A stretch of DNA of 64,000 nucleotides. Origin: a bacterium (GTDB lineage: Bacteria; Vulcanimicrobiota; Vulcanimicrobiia; Vulcanimicrobiales; SCRA01). Of this stretch, positions 8,401-15,415 are shown one piece after another. The position numbers and the translations under genes are program-made. Numbering within the stretch: the first letter of the stretch is position 1; each line of letters opens with the position of its first letter. The notes beneath the pieces are model-generated. The model worked only from the letters and a program-made list of their open reading frames with translations, had not been told where the DNA came from and searched no databases. The stretch lies in contig SCRI01000080.1 in NCBI GenBank assembly GCA_004298675.1, forward strand, positions 1 through 64,000. Reading direction: 5' to 3'.

Positions 8401-9309
8401 TTACTTCAGATGCACGCTAATGGCCGCCGGTGCCACGTTGGGCGTCGGCATATGGTCGTTGTTGGCCAGCATCACGAGAATCTTCGCCTGGCCACCACGC
8501 CACTGCGAGAGATCGACGGGGATCGTCGTGGTGCAGGGCATGCCCAGCATTCCGGGCATCGACGTCGTCAGCATCATCTGCATCTCATTCATCGACATGC
8601 CGGTGTCGTGCATTAACCCTTTGCCCATCTCCATGCCTGCCGGCGTCTTCATCATCGCGGCCAGCGGCGCCGCGGGCTTCTGGGTCGTCTCGCCGCTCTG
8701 TGTGGCGAAGATGTGAATGTGACCGTAGCCAGCGACGTCGGGCTTACCCTCCAAGTCGCAGGAGAGGTCGAAGTCGCTGACCGCGACCTTGACGTCGAAG
8801 GTCCTGCCGACCGTGGCCCCGTTCTTGGGCGAGATGATGGAGATATGCGGCGTACCGGTCAGCGGTGCCGGAAGCGCCGCCGGCTGTTGCGAGGGCTCGT
8901 AATCGAATGAGACCATCGCAGGGAGGCTGTCCATCACGTGCGCGTCGGTCGCCAACACGACCGAGAGTGTATGTTTGCCCGGTTTCAGCCCCTGTCCGGA
9001 GATCGTGAAATGATCGGAGCAGTACATGTTCGTCATGTGCTCCATGTCCATGCCGTCGAGCATCGCATGGATGTGCCCCTGCGCGGGTGCGGTAGCAGTC
9101 TTGCCGCTGTTGGCACATTCGACCTTGAAGTTCTTCGTCTCGAGCGTCACGGGGATGGCTGCGTCGGTCACCGTGGCCCCCGCCGCCGGTGAGACGATCG
9201 ACACCGACGGTGCCGGCATCATTGGCGCCGCCACGGCGAGCGCAGGCAGGGTGCCCAACGCAAGCAACGCGGCCGGAACGGCGCGCGCCCACGAATAAGA
9301 ATGATTCAT
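8401..9309 (-). CDS. Secreted Met/His-rich protein with duplicated Ig-like domain
   Basis: 302 residues starting with a signal peptide (AVPAALLALGTLPALAVAA). Two homologous halves each begin with an SI(V/I)SP..GATV strand and carry a GHIH motif (GHIHAMLDGMDMEHM near residue 79 and GHIHIFATQ near 197). The linker and second half are rich in methionine and histidine (MEMGKGLMHDTGMSMNEMQMM). Cysteines occur in pairs in both halves. This composition suggests extracytoplasmic binding of a soft metal such as copper, as inference. GGAGG precedes the ATG. It is similar in outline to DUF4399-type domains. Confidence 0.85.
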   Translation of the reverse strand: MNHSYSWARAVPAALLALGTLPALAVAAPMMPAPSVSIVSPAAGATVTDAAIPVTLETKNFKVECANSGKTATAPAQGHIHAMLDGMDMEHMTNMYCSDHFTISGQGLKPGKHTLSVVLATDAHVMDSLPAMVSFDYEPSQQPAALPAPLTGTPHISIISPKNGATVGRTFDVKVAVSDFDLSCDLEGKPDVAGYGHIHIFATQSGETTQKPAAPLAAMMKTPAGMEMGKGLMHDTGMSMNEMQMMLTTSMPGMLGMPCTTTIPVDLSQWRGGQAKILVMLANNDHMPTPNVAPAAISVHLK

Positions 9310-9374
9310 GCAGTAATTACCTCCGGGCCCGAGCGTACGCGATCCGCCGCGGGCGCGCGGTAAGGCGGCTTACA

Positions 9375-9806
9375 TTACCGTTGCTGGGCGGATGGTGCAG
9401 CCGTGCCGATGGTTGGGCTATCGTCGACCGTGGCGGCGAAGAGCGGCGCAAAGTGGCCGCGTAGCGGCCAGGCTACGATGAACCAGAGGATGAGCGTGAG
9501 CAGCGGCATCGGAACGAGCGTCTGCGGCCACATCGTGATGTGGAAGGCCAGGATGTTGGCGAGCACGGCCGCCAGCGCCACGATCGCCAGCGGGACCCAA
9601 CGATTCACCAACAACAGAACCCCGCACGCGACTTGCACGCCGAAGACGAAGTAGGAGAAGTGCGAGCTTGCCATCGCGCCGGCGAACGCCGCGGCGGTGG
9701 GCGGGATGAAGGTAGGGTTGGGCATGAACGGCACGAAGCCGTTCATGCCCAACACCCCGAAGAGGAACCCGAGCACGATGCGTGCGGCGGGCACCACGAT
9801 TCGCAT
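9375..9806 (-). CDS. DoxX-like integral membrane protein
   Basis: 143 residues with four predicted membrane helices (ARIVLGFLFGVLGMNGF, FVFGVQVACGVLLLV, LAIVALAAVLANILAFHI and PLLTLILWFIVAWPL), the size and pattern of the DoxX/DUF417-like family. Such proteins often accompany redox enzymes. Its start is two bases from the stop of the preceding small secreted-protein gene on the same strand, so the two are likely cotranscribed. No catalytic motif is visible. Confidence 0.8.
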   Translation of the reverse strand: MRIVVPAARIVLGFLFGVLGMNGFVPFMPNPTFIPPTAAAFAGAMASSHFSYFVFGVQVACGVLLLVNRWVPLAIVALAAVLANILAFHITMWPQTLVPMPLLTLILWFIVAWPLRGHFAPLFAATVDDSPTIGTAAPSAQQR

Positions 9807-9807
9807 G

Positions 9808-10137
9808 TCAGCGAGTTGTAGCGGGCGCCGGCGCGCTCATGGGTCCATGCCGTTTCATCGAGGCTTCTTTGAAGCCTTCGGACGTGGCGGCGGAGCGGCA
9901 CTCGTATTTGCCGTGTCTGGTCTTGCCGTAGTACTTGGTGCCCGGCAGATGGTAGACGCGGCTCGACGTATTGACCCACACCACGGGGTCGCTGGCCGCG
10001 CACGTGGGCATCGTCGCGCTCGATGTTTGACCCATGGATCCGGCGGGCGGGCTGGCGCCCGCTCGATGGCTCTTCGCGAGAGCCGGGGTGAGGCTTAAGA
10101 CGACGAGTAGGAGAGCTGCTAAGATTGAGCGGTACAT
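9808..10137 (-). CDS. Small secreted protein with VVWVNT..VYH..G..YYGKT motif
   Basis: 109 residues with a cleavable signal peptide (SILAALLLVVLSLTPALA). The mature part contains DPVVWVNTSSRVYHLPG and YYGKTRHGKYECRS, the signature of a small family of secreted proteins found in many proteobacteria, whose function is not known to me. Two cysteines could form a disulfide. AGAGGTG precedes the ATG. It is divergent from the thioredoxin-Crp fusion gene. Confidence 0.8.
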   Translation of the reverse strand: MYRSILAALLLVVLSLTPALAKSHRAGASPPAGSMGQTSSATMPTCAASDPVVWVNTSSRVYHLPGTKYYGKTRHGKYECRSAATSEGFKEASMKRHGPMSAPAPATTR

Positions 10138-10263
10138 GGATCACCTCTCGTTTCGCGTTCGTGGGGCGGCGCCGAGGGGCGCCGCTCTCCCCATCATTCC
10201 CCCCGCGCAGCCGCGGCAACCCGACGTAAGCTCCCTCACAGCAAAGGCGCCGGGCGGCTACCT

Positions 10264-11271
10264 ATGCTCGGGATCGTGGAGCTGATTCTCTATACCGCGG
10301 AGGGTTGCCCGTTCTCGCCGCTTGCGCTCGAGCGGCTGCGGATCTTCGCCCAGGGCACGCCAGGGGTCGACGTGGAAGTGCGCGACGTAGCGCAGGCGGC
10401 CAGGTATGGTCACCGCGTCGCCGCGACGCCGACGATCATCTTTCCCAACGGCTGGCGCGTTGTTGGAACACCGGATTACGGAAGGCTACGGTCCATCCTG
10501 GCCGCCCTTTCCGGACAAGGACGGAGCATGCCGAACAAAGTCTGGTACCTCGAACAGAGCCGCTTGTTCAGAGGGGTGCCGCTGGACGAGGTCGAGCGTA
10601 TGGCGGACCTCTTCCACGAATACGACTACGATCCCAAACGGCTGATCTTCGGCGAGGGTGATCTCGGCGACGCCATCTATCTGCTCAAAGTCGGTCACGT
10701 CCGCCTCTATCGCCTCACGGAGGACGGCAAGGAGATATCCTTGGCGTTGCTCGGGCCCGGCGACGTGTTCGGTGAGCTCGCGCTCTTCGAAGAGACGCGG
10801 CGCTCGACGTTTGCCGAGACGCTCGACCGCGCCCATGTCTGCGCCGCCTCCATCGAAGACTTCACGCAGCTCATGGCGCACCGGCCGCAACTCACGATGA
10901 TGGTGGCGCGCGAGATCGCCCGCCGCCGCACCGAGGCCGAGACGCGCATCGCCGGCATGACCTACGCCAGCGTCCGTGGGCGCTTGGCGGCCGCGCTCCA
11001 ACACTTGCTCGGAGAGCACGGCGAGGATCTTCCCGGCGGCGGCAAACGCATCACGCTGCGACTCTCCCATCAAGAGCTTGCCAACCTCGCCGGAACCTCG
11101 CGTGAAACCTGCACGGTGGAGCTGGGGCGGATGCAGCGCGCGGGCTTGCTGGAATTCGACCGGGAGCACTGCATCGTCGTGCCGTGCCCCGAGCGCCTCC
11201 ATCCTGGGACGCTGGAACGCATGCTGCACGCCATCGTCGGCAGTAATCCGCACCAGCCGCTTGCGCGCTGA
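10264..11271 (+). CDS. Thioredoxin-fold / Crp-family fusion regulator
   Basis: 335 residues. Residues ~5-85 look like a small thioredoxin/glutaredoxin-like domain: strand ELILYTAEG, a CPFS (CxxS) active-site-like turn at Cys15, and a cis-proline segment VAATPTIIFPNG. Residues ~90-335 are a complete Crp/Fnr regulator: cyclic-nucleotide-binding fold (DAIYLLKVGHVRLYRLT, GDVFGELALFEE), dimer helix and winged helix (LSHQELANLAGTSRETCTVEL). An internal ATG at 10528 with AAGGAC upstream could also yield Crp alone. The flavoprotein reductase gene begins 24 bases downstream, so a redox-sensing role and control of that gene are plausible inferences. Confidence 0.85.
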   Translation: MLGIVELILYTAEGCPFSPLALERLRIFAQGTPGVDVEVRDVAQAARYGHRVAATPTIIFPNGWRVVGTPDYGRLRSILAALSGQGRSMPNKVWYLEQSRLFRGVPLDEVERMADLFHEYDYDPKRLIFGEGDLGDAIYLLKVGHVRLYRLTEDGKEISLALLGPGDVFGELALFEETRRSTFAETLDRAHVCAASIEDFTQLMAHRPQLTMMVAREIARRRTEAETRIAGMTYASVRGRLAAALQHLLGEHGEDLPGGGKRITLRLSHQELANLAGTSRETCTVELGRMQRAGLLEFDREHCIVVPCPERLHPGTLERMLHAIVGSNPHQPLAR

Positions 11272-11277
11272 GCGTGG

Positions 11278-11289
11278 ATGATATATCAT
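11278..11289. promoter_or_regulatory. Perfect 12-base palindrome in front of the flavoprotein gene
   Basis: ATGATATATCAT is perfectly self-complementary. It lies seven bases after the stop of the Crp-fusion gene and six bases before the ATG of the flavoprotein gene, in an AT-rich patch of a GC-rich region. It could be an operator or hinder ribosome access; the half-site spacing is shorter than that of a standard Fnr or Crp box. Confidence 0.35.
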
Positions 11290-11295
11290 GAAGTT

Positions 11296-12732
11296 ATGAA
11301 GTATCAGGAATACGACGTGGCCGTCGTGGGAGCCGGCATGGGCGGCGTGGCCGCGGCCACCACGGCCGCCGAGCGCGGCGCGCGGGTGGCGCTGATCGAG
11401 CGTGGAGCCATCGGCGGCACCTGAATGAACGTGGGGTGCATCCCCACCAAGGCCCTGGTCAGGGTCGCCGAGTTGATTCACCTGGCACGCCGTCCGCGCA
11501 ACGCCGAGCTTGGGTTCACCGTCGCGGGCGTCGACGTCGATTTTCCGCGCGTGATCGCACGTAAGGACGAAGTAGTCGCAGACGTCGTCGGCCGCCTCAC
11601 GCGTTCGCTGGAGAGTACCGAGCAGCTCGAGCTGGTGCGGGGCCAGGCGCGTTTCGTCGACCGCCGGACCCTTGCGATCGACGGCGAGTGCCGCCTCACC
11701 GCGGGGGCCGTGATCCTCGCCTCGGGCTCGCGGCCGGCGCGGCCCACCATCCCCGGTGCCGAGGAAACGGGCTACCTCACCAATGCCTCGATCATGGCGT
11801 TGGCGCACCTTCCGCGCCGGCTCGTCGTCGTCGGCGCGGGGCCGGTGGGTATGGAGTTCGCGCAGATGTTCGCGCGCTTCGGCAGCCAGGTGACGGTGCT
11901 GTTCCGCAGCGAGTGCGTTCTGCCGCACGGGGATCCCGACATCGGCAAAGCGCTGACCGAATATCTCGCCCGCGAGGGCTTGGAGATGGTGCCGCACGCG
12001 CGAGTGCTGCGCATGGAGCGTACGGGCGCGCACGACGGCGCTGCGCCGCGTGCCGTCATCGCCGACGTAAACGGCGAGGAGCGGCGCTTCGCGGCGGACG
12101 AAGTACTGCTCGCCATCGGACGGGAGCCCAACGCGCAGGCACTGGATCTCGCACGCGCCGGCATTACCACCACAGCTGAAGGTTGGATCGAGGCCGACCC
12201 CACGCTGCGCACGAGTGTCGAGGGAATCTTCGCCGTTGGCGATGCCATCGGGCATGCGAGCGGAAGTGAACTCTACACGCACGTCGCGGTGGCCGAAGGC
12301 GGTATCGCGGCGCGCAACGCGACCGGAGCGGCCGGCGAGCGCTTCGACCCTACCGTCATCCCCGGCGCGGTCTTCACCGAGCCCGAGGTGGCCCATATCG
12401 GATATACCGAGGCGCAGGCACGTGTGGCGGGGCTCACGCCGGTCGTTGCCACGTATCCCTTCGCTAAGATCGGCCGCGCGCGCGCCATGGGCGAACGCGA
12501 GGGGCTGATCAAAGTGCTCACGGATGCGGACAGCGGACGCGTCCTGGGTGCGCATCTCTTCGGGCCCAACGCGGGCGAGCTCGTCCACGTGGTGGCGACG
12601 GCGATGGCGACGGAGAGCCGCTCGCCACAGCCCATCCTCGATGCCATCTTCATTCACCCGACGCTGGCCGAGGGCGTGCAGTCGGCATTCGAAGAGCTGC
12701 TGAGCGCCATGCCCGCGCGCATGGCGCACTAG
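11296..12732 (+). CDS. Flavoprotein disulfide reductase (MerA/dihydrolipoyl dehydrogenase family), candidate selenoprotein with in-frame TGA
   Basis: A 478-residue class I pyridine-nucleotide disulfide oxidoreductase if the TGA at 11422-11424 is read through. Residues 1-42 give the FAD-binding fold (VVGAGMGGVAAA, ALIERGAIGGT). Position 43 is TGA, exactly where the family has the first redox cysteine of the GGTCxNVGC motif, giving U43-MNVG-C48. Beyond it are IPTKAL, the second dinucleotide fold (VVVGAGPVGMEFAQ), the FAD motif IFAVGDA, the dimer interface and the catalytic HPTLAE near the C-terminus. The C-terminal Cys pair of true MerA is absent. Two hairpins follow the TGA. No selABCD genes are in the window. 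Alternatives are a nonsense mutation or a sequence error (TGC to TGA). Initiation after the TGA, at ATG 11425, would lose the FAD site. Confidence 0.8.
11431..11466 (+). other. Candidate bacterial SECIS hairpins downstream of the in-frame TGA
   Basis: Hairpin A is a perfect six-pair stem, GTGGGG (11431-11436) with CCCCAC (11442-11447), loop TGCAT. Hairpin B pairs GGCCCT (11451-11456) with AGGGTC (11461-11466), including one G-U pair, loop GGUC (11457-11460). The loop of B lies 32 bases after the TGA, inside the range usual for bacterial SECIS elements, and begins with GG as in the known fdhF element; the loop of A is only 12 bases away. Part of A may simply follow from the conserved VGCIPT codons. 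Confidence 0.4.
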
Positions 12733-12739
12733 CGCGGCG

Positions 12740-13606
12740 CTATTCGTCGGCGACGATGGCGGCGCGCTGACCGCCTTGGTCTTCGTTGACGAGCGCGGTG
12801 CTGCAAATCAGCAGCGCCTGTCCGGCGCCCCACTGCTTGACCATGGCGCGATCCGCGAAGGCGATACGGTAGACCGAGCCGTCCGCGGTGTCGACCGTTG
12901 AGCCGTCGGGGGCCACGGCGTAGATCGCGCCCGGCGTGCAGGTGGTGCCGCCGCTCTCCGGCGGCGCAGCGGCACTCCGCAGCGCACGCGTCCGCATGGC
13001 CGCTGGCGGCGCGACCGTTGGCGGTGCGGCCGTGGGCGCGCGCACGGCAGGTACCGCCACGGACGGTGCCGGCGCGGCGGCGCTCACGCCCTCAGAGGCC
13101 CGGCGCATCCAGGTCACGTTGCTCTGCAGCAGCAGCGGTTTGCCGTGCATGATCCCGTACGTCCACGTGCGCGTGCCGCTAGGGCAGCAGAGGCGATCGT
13201 CGGCACGGTAGGCGGACGTCGCGATGCTGAGCCGGCCGCCGTCGATGCGCAGGCTGCGCACGCCGCCGCTCAGCGTGATGTTGCTCATGAAGGCCGGCTG
13301 ATCGCCCGCGACGCGAAAGACACCCACGTTCATCGCACCGGCGCGGCCGCCCGCACTCAGCGGCACCGCGACGACCATGGTGCGCTCCGGGCCGACGAAA
13401 CCGGCGGCTGCGCGGTCGGCATCGACGCTCAATCCATCCTGCCGTTGCGGCAGGCGGTCTAGCGCGAGCGCAACCGGTAAGCCCGCCGCCGCCGTGTCGC
13501 GGTGCGCGCTGGGCGATGGCGCGGCGTGCTCTGAGGCGCTGCGCGGCGCGGCACAGCCTGCGGTGGTGAGCGCCAGCGTCAAGAGCAGGACCTCCCAGCC
13601 TCTCAT
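12740..13606 (-). CDS. Hypothetical lipoprotein
   Basis: 288 residues beginning with a lipoprotein signal (VLLLTLALTTAGC; lipobox cysteine at residue 18), so probably anchored to a membrane. The middle (about residues 165-210) is a low-complexity Ala/Pro linker; both flanking parts look like beta-rich domains, with a cysteine pair in DDRLCCPSG and two further cysteines near the C-terminus. No family was recognised. It is convergent with the flavoprotein gene (7-base gap) and divergent from the DNA ligase gene. Confidence 0.78.
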   Translation of the reverse strand: MRGWEVLLLTLALTTAGCAAPRSASEHAAPSPSAHRDTAAAGLPVALALDRLPQRQDGLSVDADRAAAGFVGPERTMVVAVPLSAGGRAGAMNVGVFRVAGDQPAFMSNITLSGGVRSLRIDGGRLSIATSAYRADDRLCCPSGTRTWTYGIMHGKPLLLQSNVTWMRRASEGVSAAAPAPSVAVPAVRAPTAAPPTVAPPAAMRTRALRSAAAPPESGGTTCTPGAIYAVAPDGSTVDTADGSVYRIAFADRAMVKQWGAGQALLICSTALVNEDQGGQRAAIVADE

Positions 13607-13681
13607 GCACGAGACTTCGGGGCGGCGTGGCCGTTACTAAGCATGGGTTCGGTCGAGGCTCCGGCCTGGGCATAATGACCC

Positions 13682-14686
13682 ATGCAACCGCACGGCGTGA
13701 TGCTGGCGACGCTCGTGGGCGAACCCTTCGATGATCCCGAGTGGATCTTCGAGACCAAGTGGGACGGCGTACGCGCGCTCTGCCACATCGATGCGCGTGG
13801 GGGCATGACGCTGCGCTCGCGCACGGGCGGCGATCTCAAGCCGGCCTTCCCCGAGCTGGCGCCGCTGCGGCGAGCGTTTTCCGGGTTGCCGCTCACCGTC
13901 GACGGTGAGATCGTGGCCCTGGACGAACACGGGCGCTCTTCGTTCCAACGGCTGCAGGCGCGCATCAACCGCGCTCGCCCCGATGCCGCCGAGGTGGCGG
14001 CGGTGCCGGTGCATTTCGTGGTCTTCGATCTGTTGGAGCACGCGGGGCGAGACGTCACCGCGCTGCCGCTCGAGCGCCGCCGCCAGCTGCTGCAGGCGGC
14101 GATCGTCGCGCGCGACGGAGTACTGGCCTTCTCTCGCGACGTGCGCGGCACCGGAAAGGCTGCGTTCGCGGCGGCGGAGCGGGCCGGCCTGGAGGGCATC
14201 GTGGCCAAGCACCTCGGTTCACACTACGTGGGCAAGCGCTCGCGTCAGTGGCTGAAGATCAAGGTGCAATTGCGTCAGGAGTTCGTGATCGGCGGATGGA
14301 CGCAGCCACGCGGCAGCCGCGAACACTTCGGCGCGTTGCTGCTGGGAACGTACGACGGCGCCGGGTTACGCTACGCCGGCAGCGTCGGCACCGGATTCGC
14401 GGCGCGTGACTTGCACGAAGTGATGCTGCGCTTGGCGCCACTGAAGCAGCAGCGCAGCCCGTTTATCGCGTCATCGGCAACTCCGGCCAACGCGCATTTC
14501 GTGAAGCCCACGCTGGTGGCGGAGGTGAAGTTCGCCGAGTGGACGCGGGACGGCAGCATCCGCCAGCCGGTCTTCATCGGCTTGCGCGCCGATAAGCGGG
14601 CGCGCGACGTGGTGCGTGAGCGGCCGCAGGACGGCTCTTCCGAGTCTGCGCCAAGCTCTCGTCGAGCACCTCGCGCAGGTCGATGA
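13682..14686 (+). CDS. ligD: ATP-dependent DNA ligase (LigD ligase module, stand-alone)
   Basis: 334 residues covering the adenylation and OB-fold domains of a LigD-type ligase. The adenylated lysine is Lys26 in ETKWDGVRA; other nucleotidyltransferase motifs are VDGEIVAL, FDLLEH, EGIVAKH and WLKIKV. The OB domain carries FVIGGWTQPRGSREHFGALLLG, as in bacterial NHEJ ligases. It seals double-strand breaks handled by Ku and the LigD polymerase. It runs towards ku, and the two reading frames overlap tail to tail by 113 bases (14574-14686). Confidence 0.93.
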   Translation: MQPHGVMLATLVGEPFDDPEWIFETKWDGVRALCHIDARGGMTLRSRTGGDLKPAFPELAPLRRAFSGLPLTVDGEIVALDEHGRSSFQRLQARINRARPDAAEVAAVPVHFVVFDLLEHAGRDVTALPLERRRQLLQAAIVARDGVLAFSRDVRGTGKAAFAAAERAGLEGIVAKHLGSHYVGKRSRQWLKIKVQLRQEFVIGGWTQPRGSREHFGALLLGTYDGAGLRYAGSVGTGFAARDLHEVMLRLAPLKQQRSPFIASSATPANAHFVKPTLVAEVKFAEWTRDGSIRQPVFIGLRADKRARDVVRERPQDGSSESAPSSRRAPRAGR

Positions 14687-15413
14687 CGTTGGTGGCCGGC
14701 CGTGGCTTGGCGGTACGAGCCTCCACCGTCTGACCGCGCGCGCGAGCCTCGATCAACGCGGTCAACTCTTCACGATACGTATCCTTGAAGGCGGCGAAAT
14801 CGAAGGTGGCGGCCATGGCATCGATCAGCATCGTCGCGGACTTGACCTCGCCGGCACTGGCTTTCTCCGACTTAGCCGGTAGATCGAGACCCTCTTGACC
14901 GACCAGCTCGTCGGCGAAATGCATCAGCTCGAGAATCAGGGCATTGCCGTGCGGCCGCACCGCGGCAAGATGCTCGCGCGTGCGGAGGACCACCCGCGCG
15001 ATCCCCACCTTCGTCCCCTTCGCCAGCACGTCGCGCAGCAGCGCGTAGGCATGGCGCCCTTTTTTCTCCGGCACCAGGTAGTAGGGGGTATCGAAGAGCA
15101 TCGGGTCGATCTCCGAGGTCTCGACGAACTCCGTGATGTCGATCGACTGCGTGGCCTCGACGTCGACGCGCTTGAAATCCTCGTCGGTCAGGACCACGTG
15201 CTTGCCCTTCTCGTATTCGAAACCGCGCACCACGTTCTCCCACGCCACGTTCTTGCCGCAGATATCGCAGACGCGCACGGTGCTCAGGCGCCCGCCGTCG
15301 CGATCGTGTAGAAAGTGGAAGCGCAGCTCGTTCGGCCGTACCGCGGTAAAGAGTTGAATGGGAATGGTGACCAGACCGAAGTTGACGGTTCCGCTCCAAA
15401 TCGCGCGTGCCAT
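14574..15413 (-). CDS. ku: Bacterial Ku protein, non-homologous end joining
   Basis: A 279-residue Ku homodimer subunit that binds DNA ends and recruits LigD. The N-terminus ARAIWSGTVNFGLVTIP is the family signature; CDICGKNVAWENVVRGFEY and the DVEATQSIDITEFVE strand of the ring-forming barrel follow. The C-terminal tail after about residue 250 is basic (TRKSRPAAAHAPRRAPAYRR), typical of the DNA-interacting tail of longer Ku proteins, and it is this part that overlaps the ligase gene. ATG 15413 lies two bases after the stop of the polymerase gene, so the phosphoesterase-polymerase-ku order forms an operon. Confidence 0.95.
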   Translation of the reverse strand: MARAIWSGTVNFGLVTIPIQLFTAVRPNELRFHFLHDRDGGRLSTVRVCDICGKNVAWENVVRGFEYEKGKHVVLTDEDFKRVDVEATQSIDITEFVETSEIDPMLFDTPYYLVPEKKGRHAYALLRDVLAKGTKVGIARVVLRTREHLAAVRPHGNALILELMHFADELVGQEGLDLPAKSEKASAGEVKSATMLIDAMAATFDFAAFKDTYREELTALIEARARGQTVEARTAKPRPATNVIDLREVLDESLAQTRKSRPAAAHAPRRAPAYRRASR

Positions 15414-15415
15414 GA

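Noticed and set aside
11288-11295. ATG at 11288 as the flavoenzyme start
   Set aside because: It is out of frame with the FAD-binding sequence; ATG 11296 is in frame.
10486-12729. A very long open frame on the minus strand opposite the Crp fusion and flavoenzyme genes
   Set aside because: It mirrors the codon pattern of the plus-strand genes in GC-rich DNA; its translation is rich in Arg, Gly and His without any recognisable domain.
11425-12732. Reading the flavoenzyme as a shorter protein starting at the ATG right after the TGA
   Set aside because: It would lack the FAD-binding N-terminus, which is encoded intact just upstream in the same frame.
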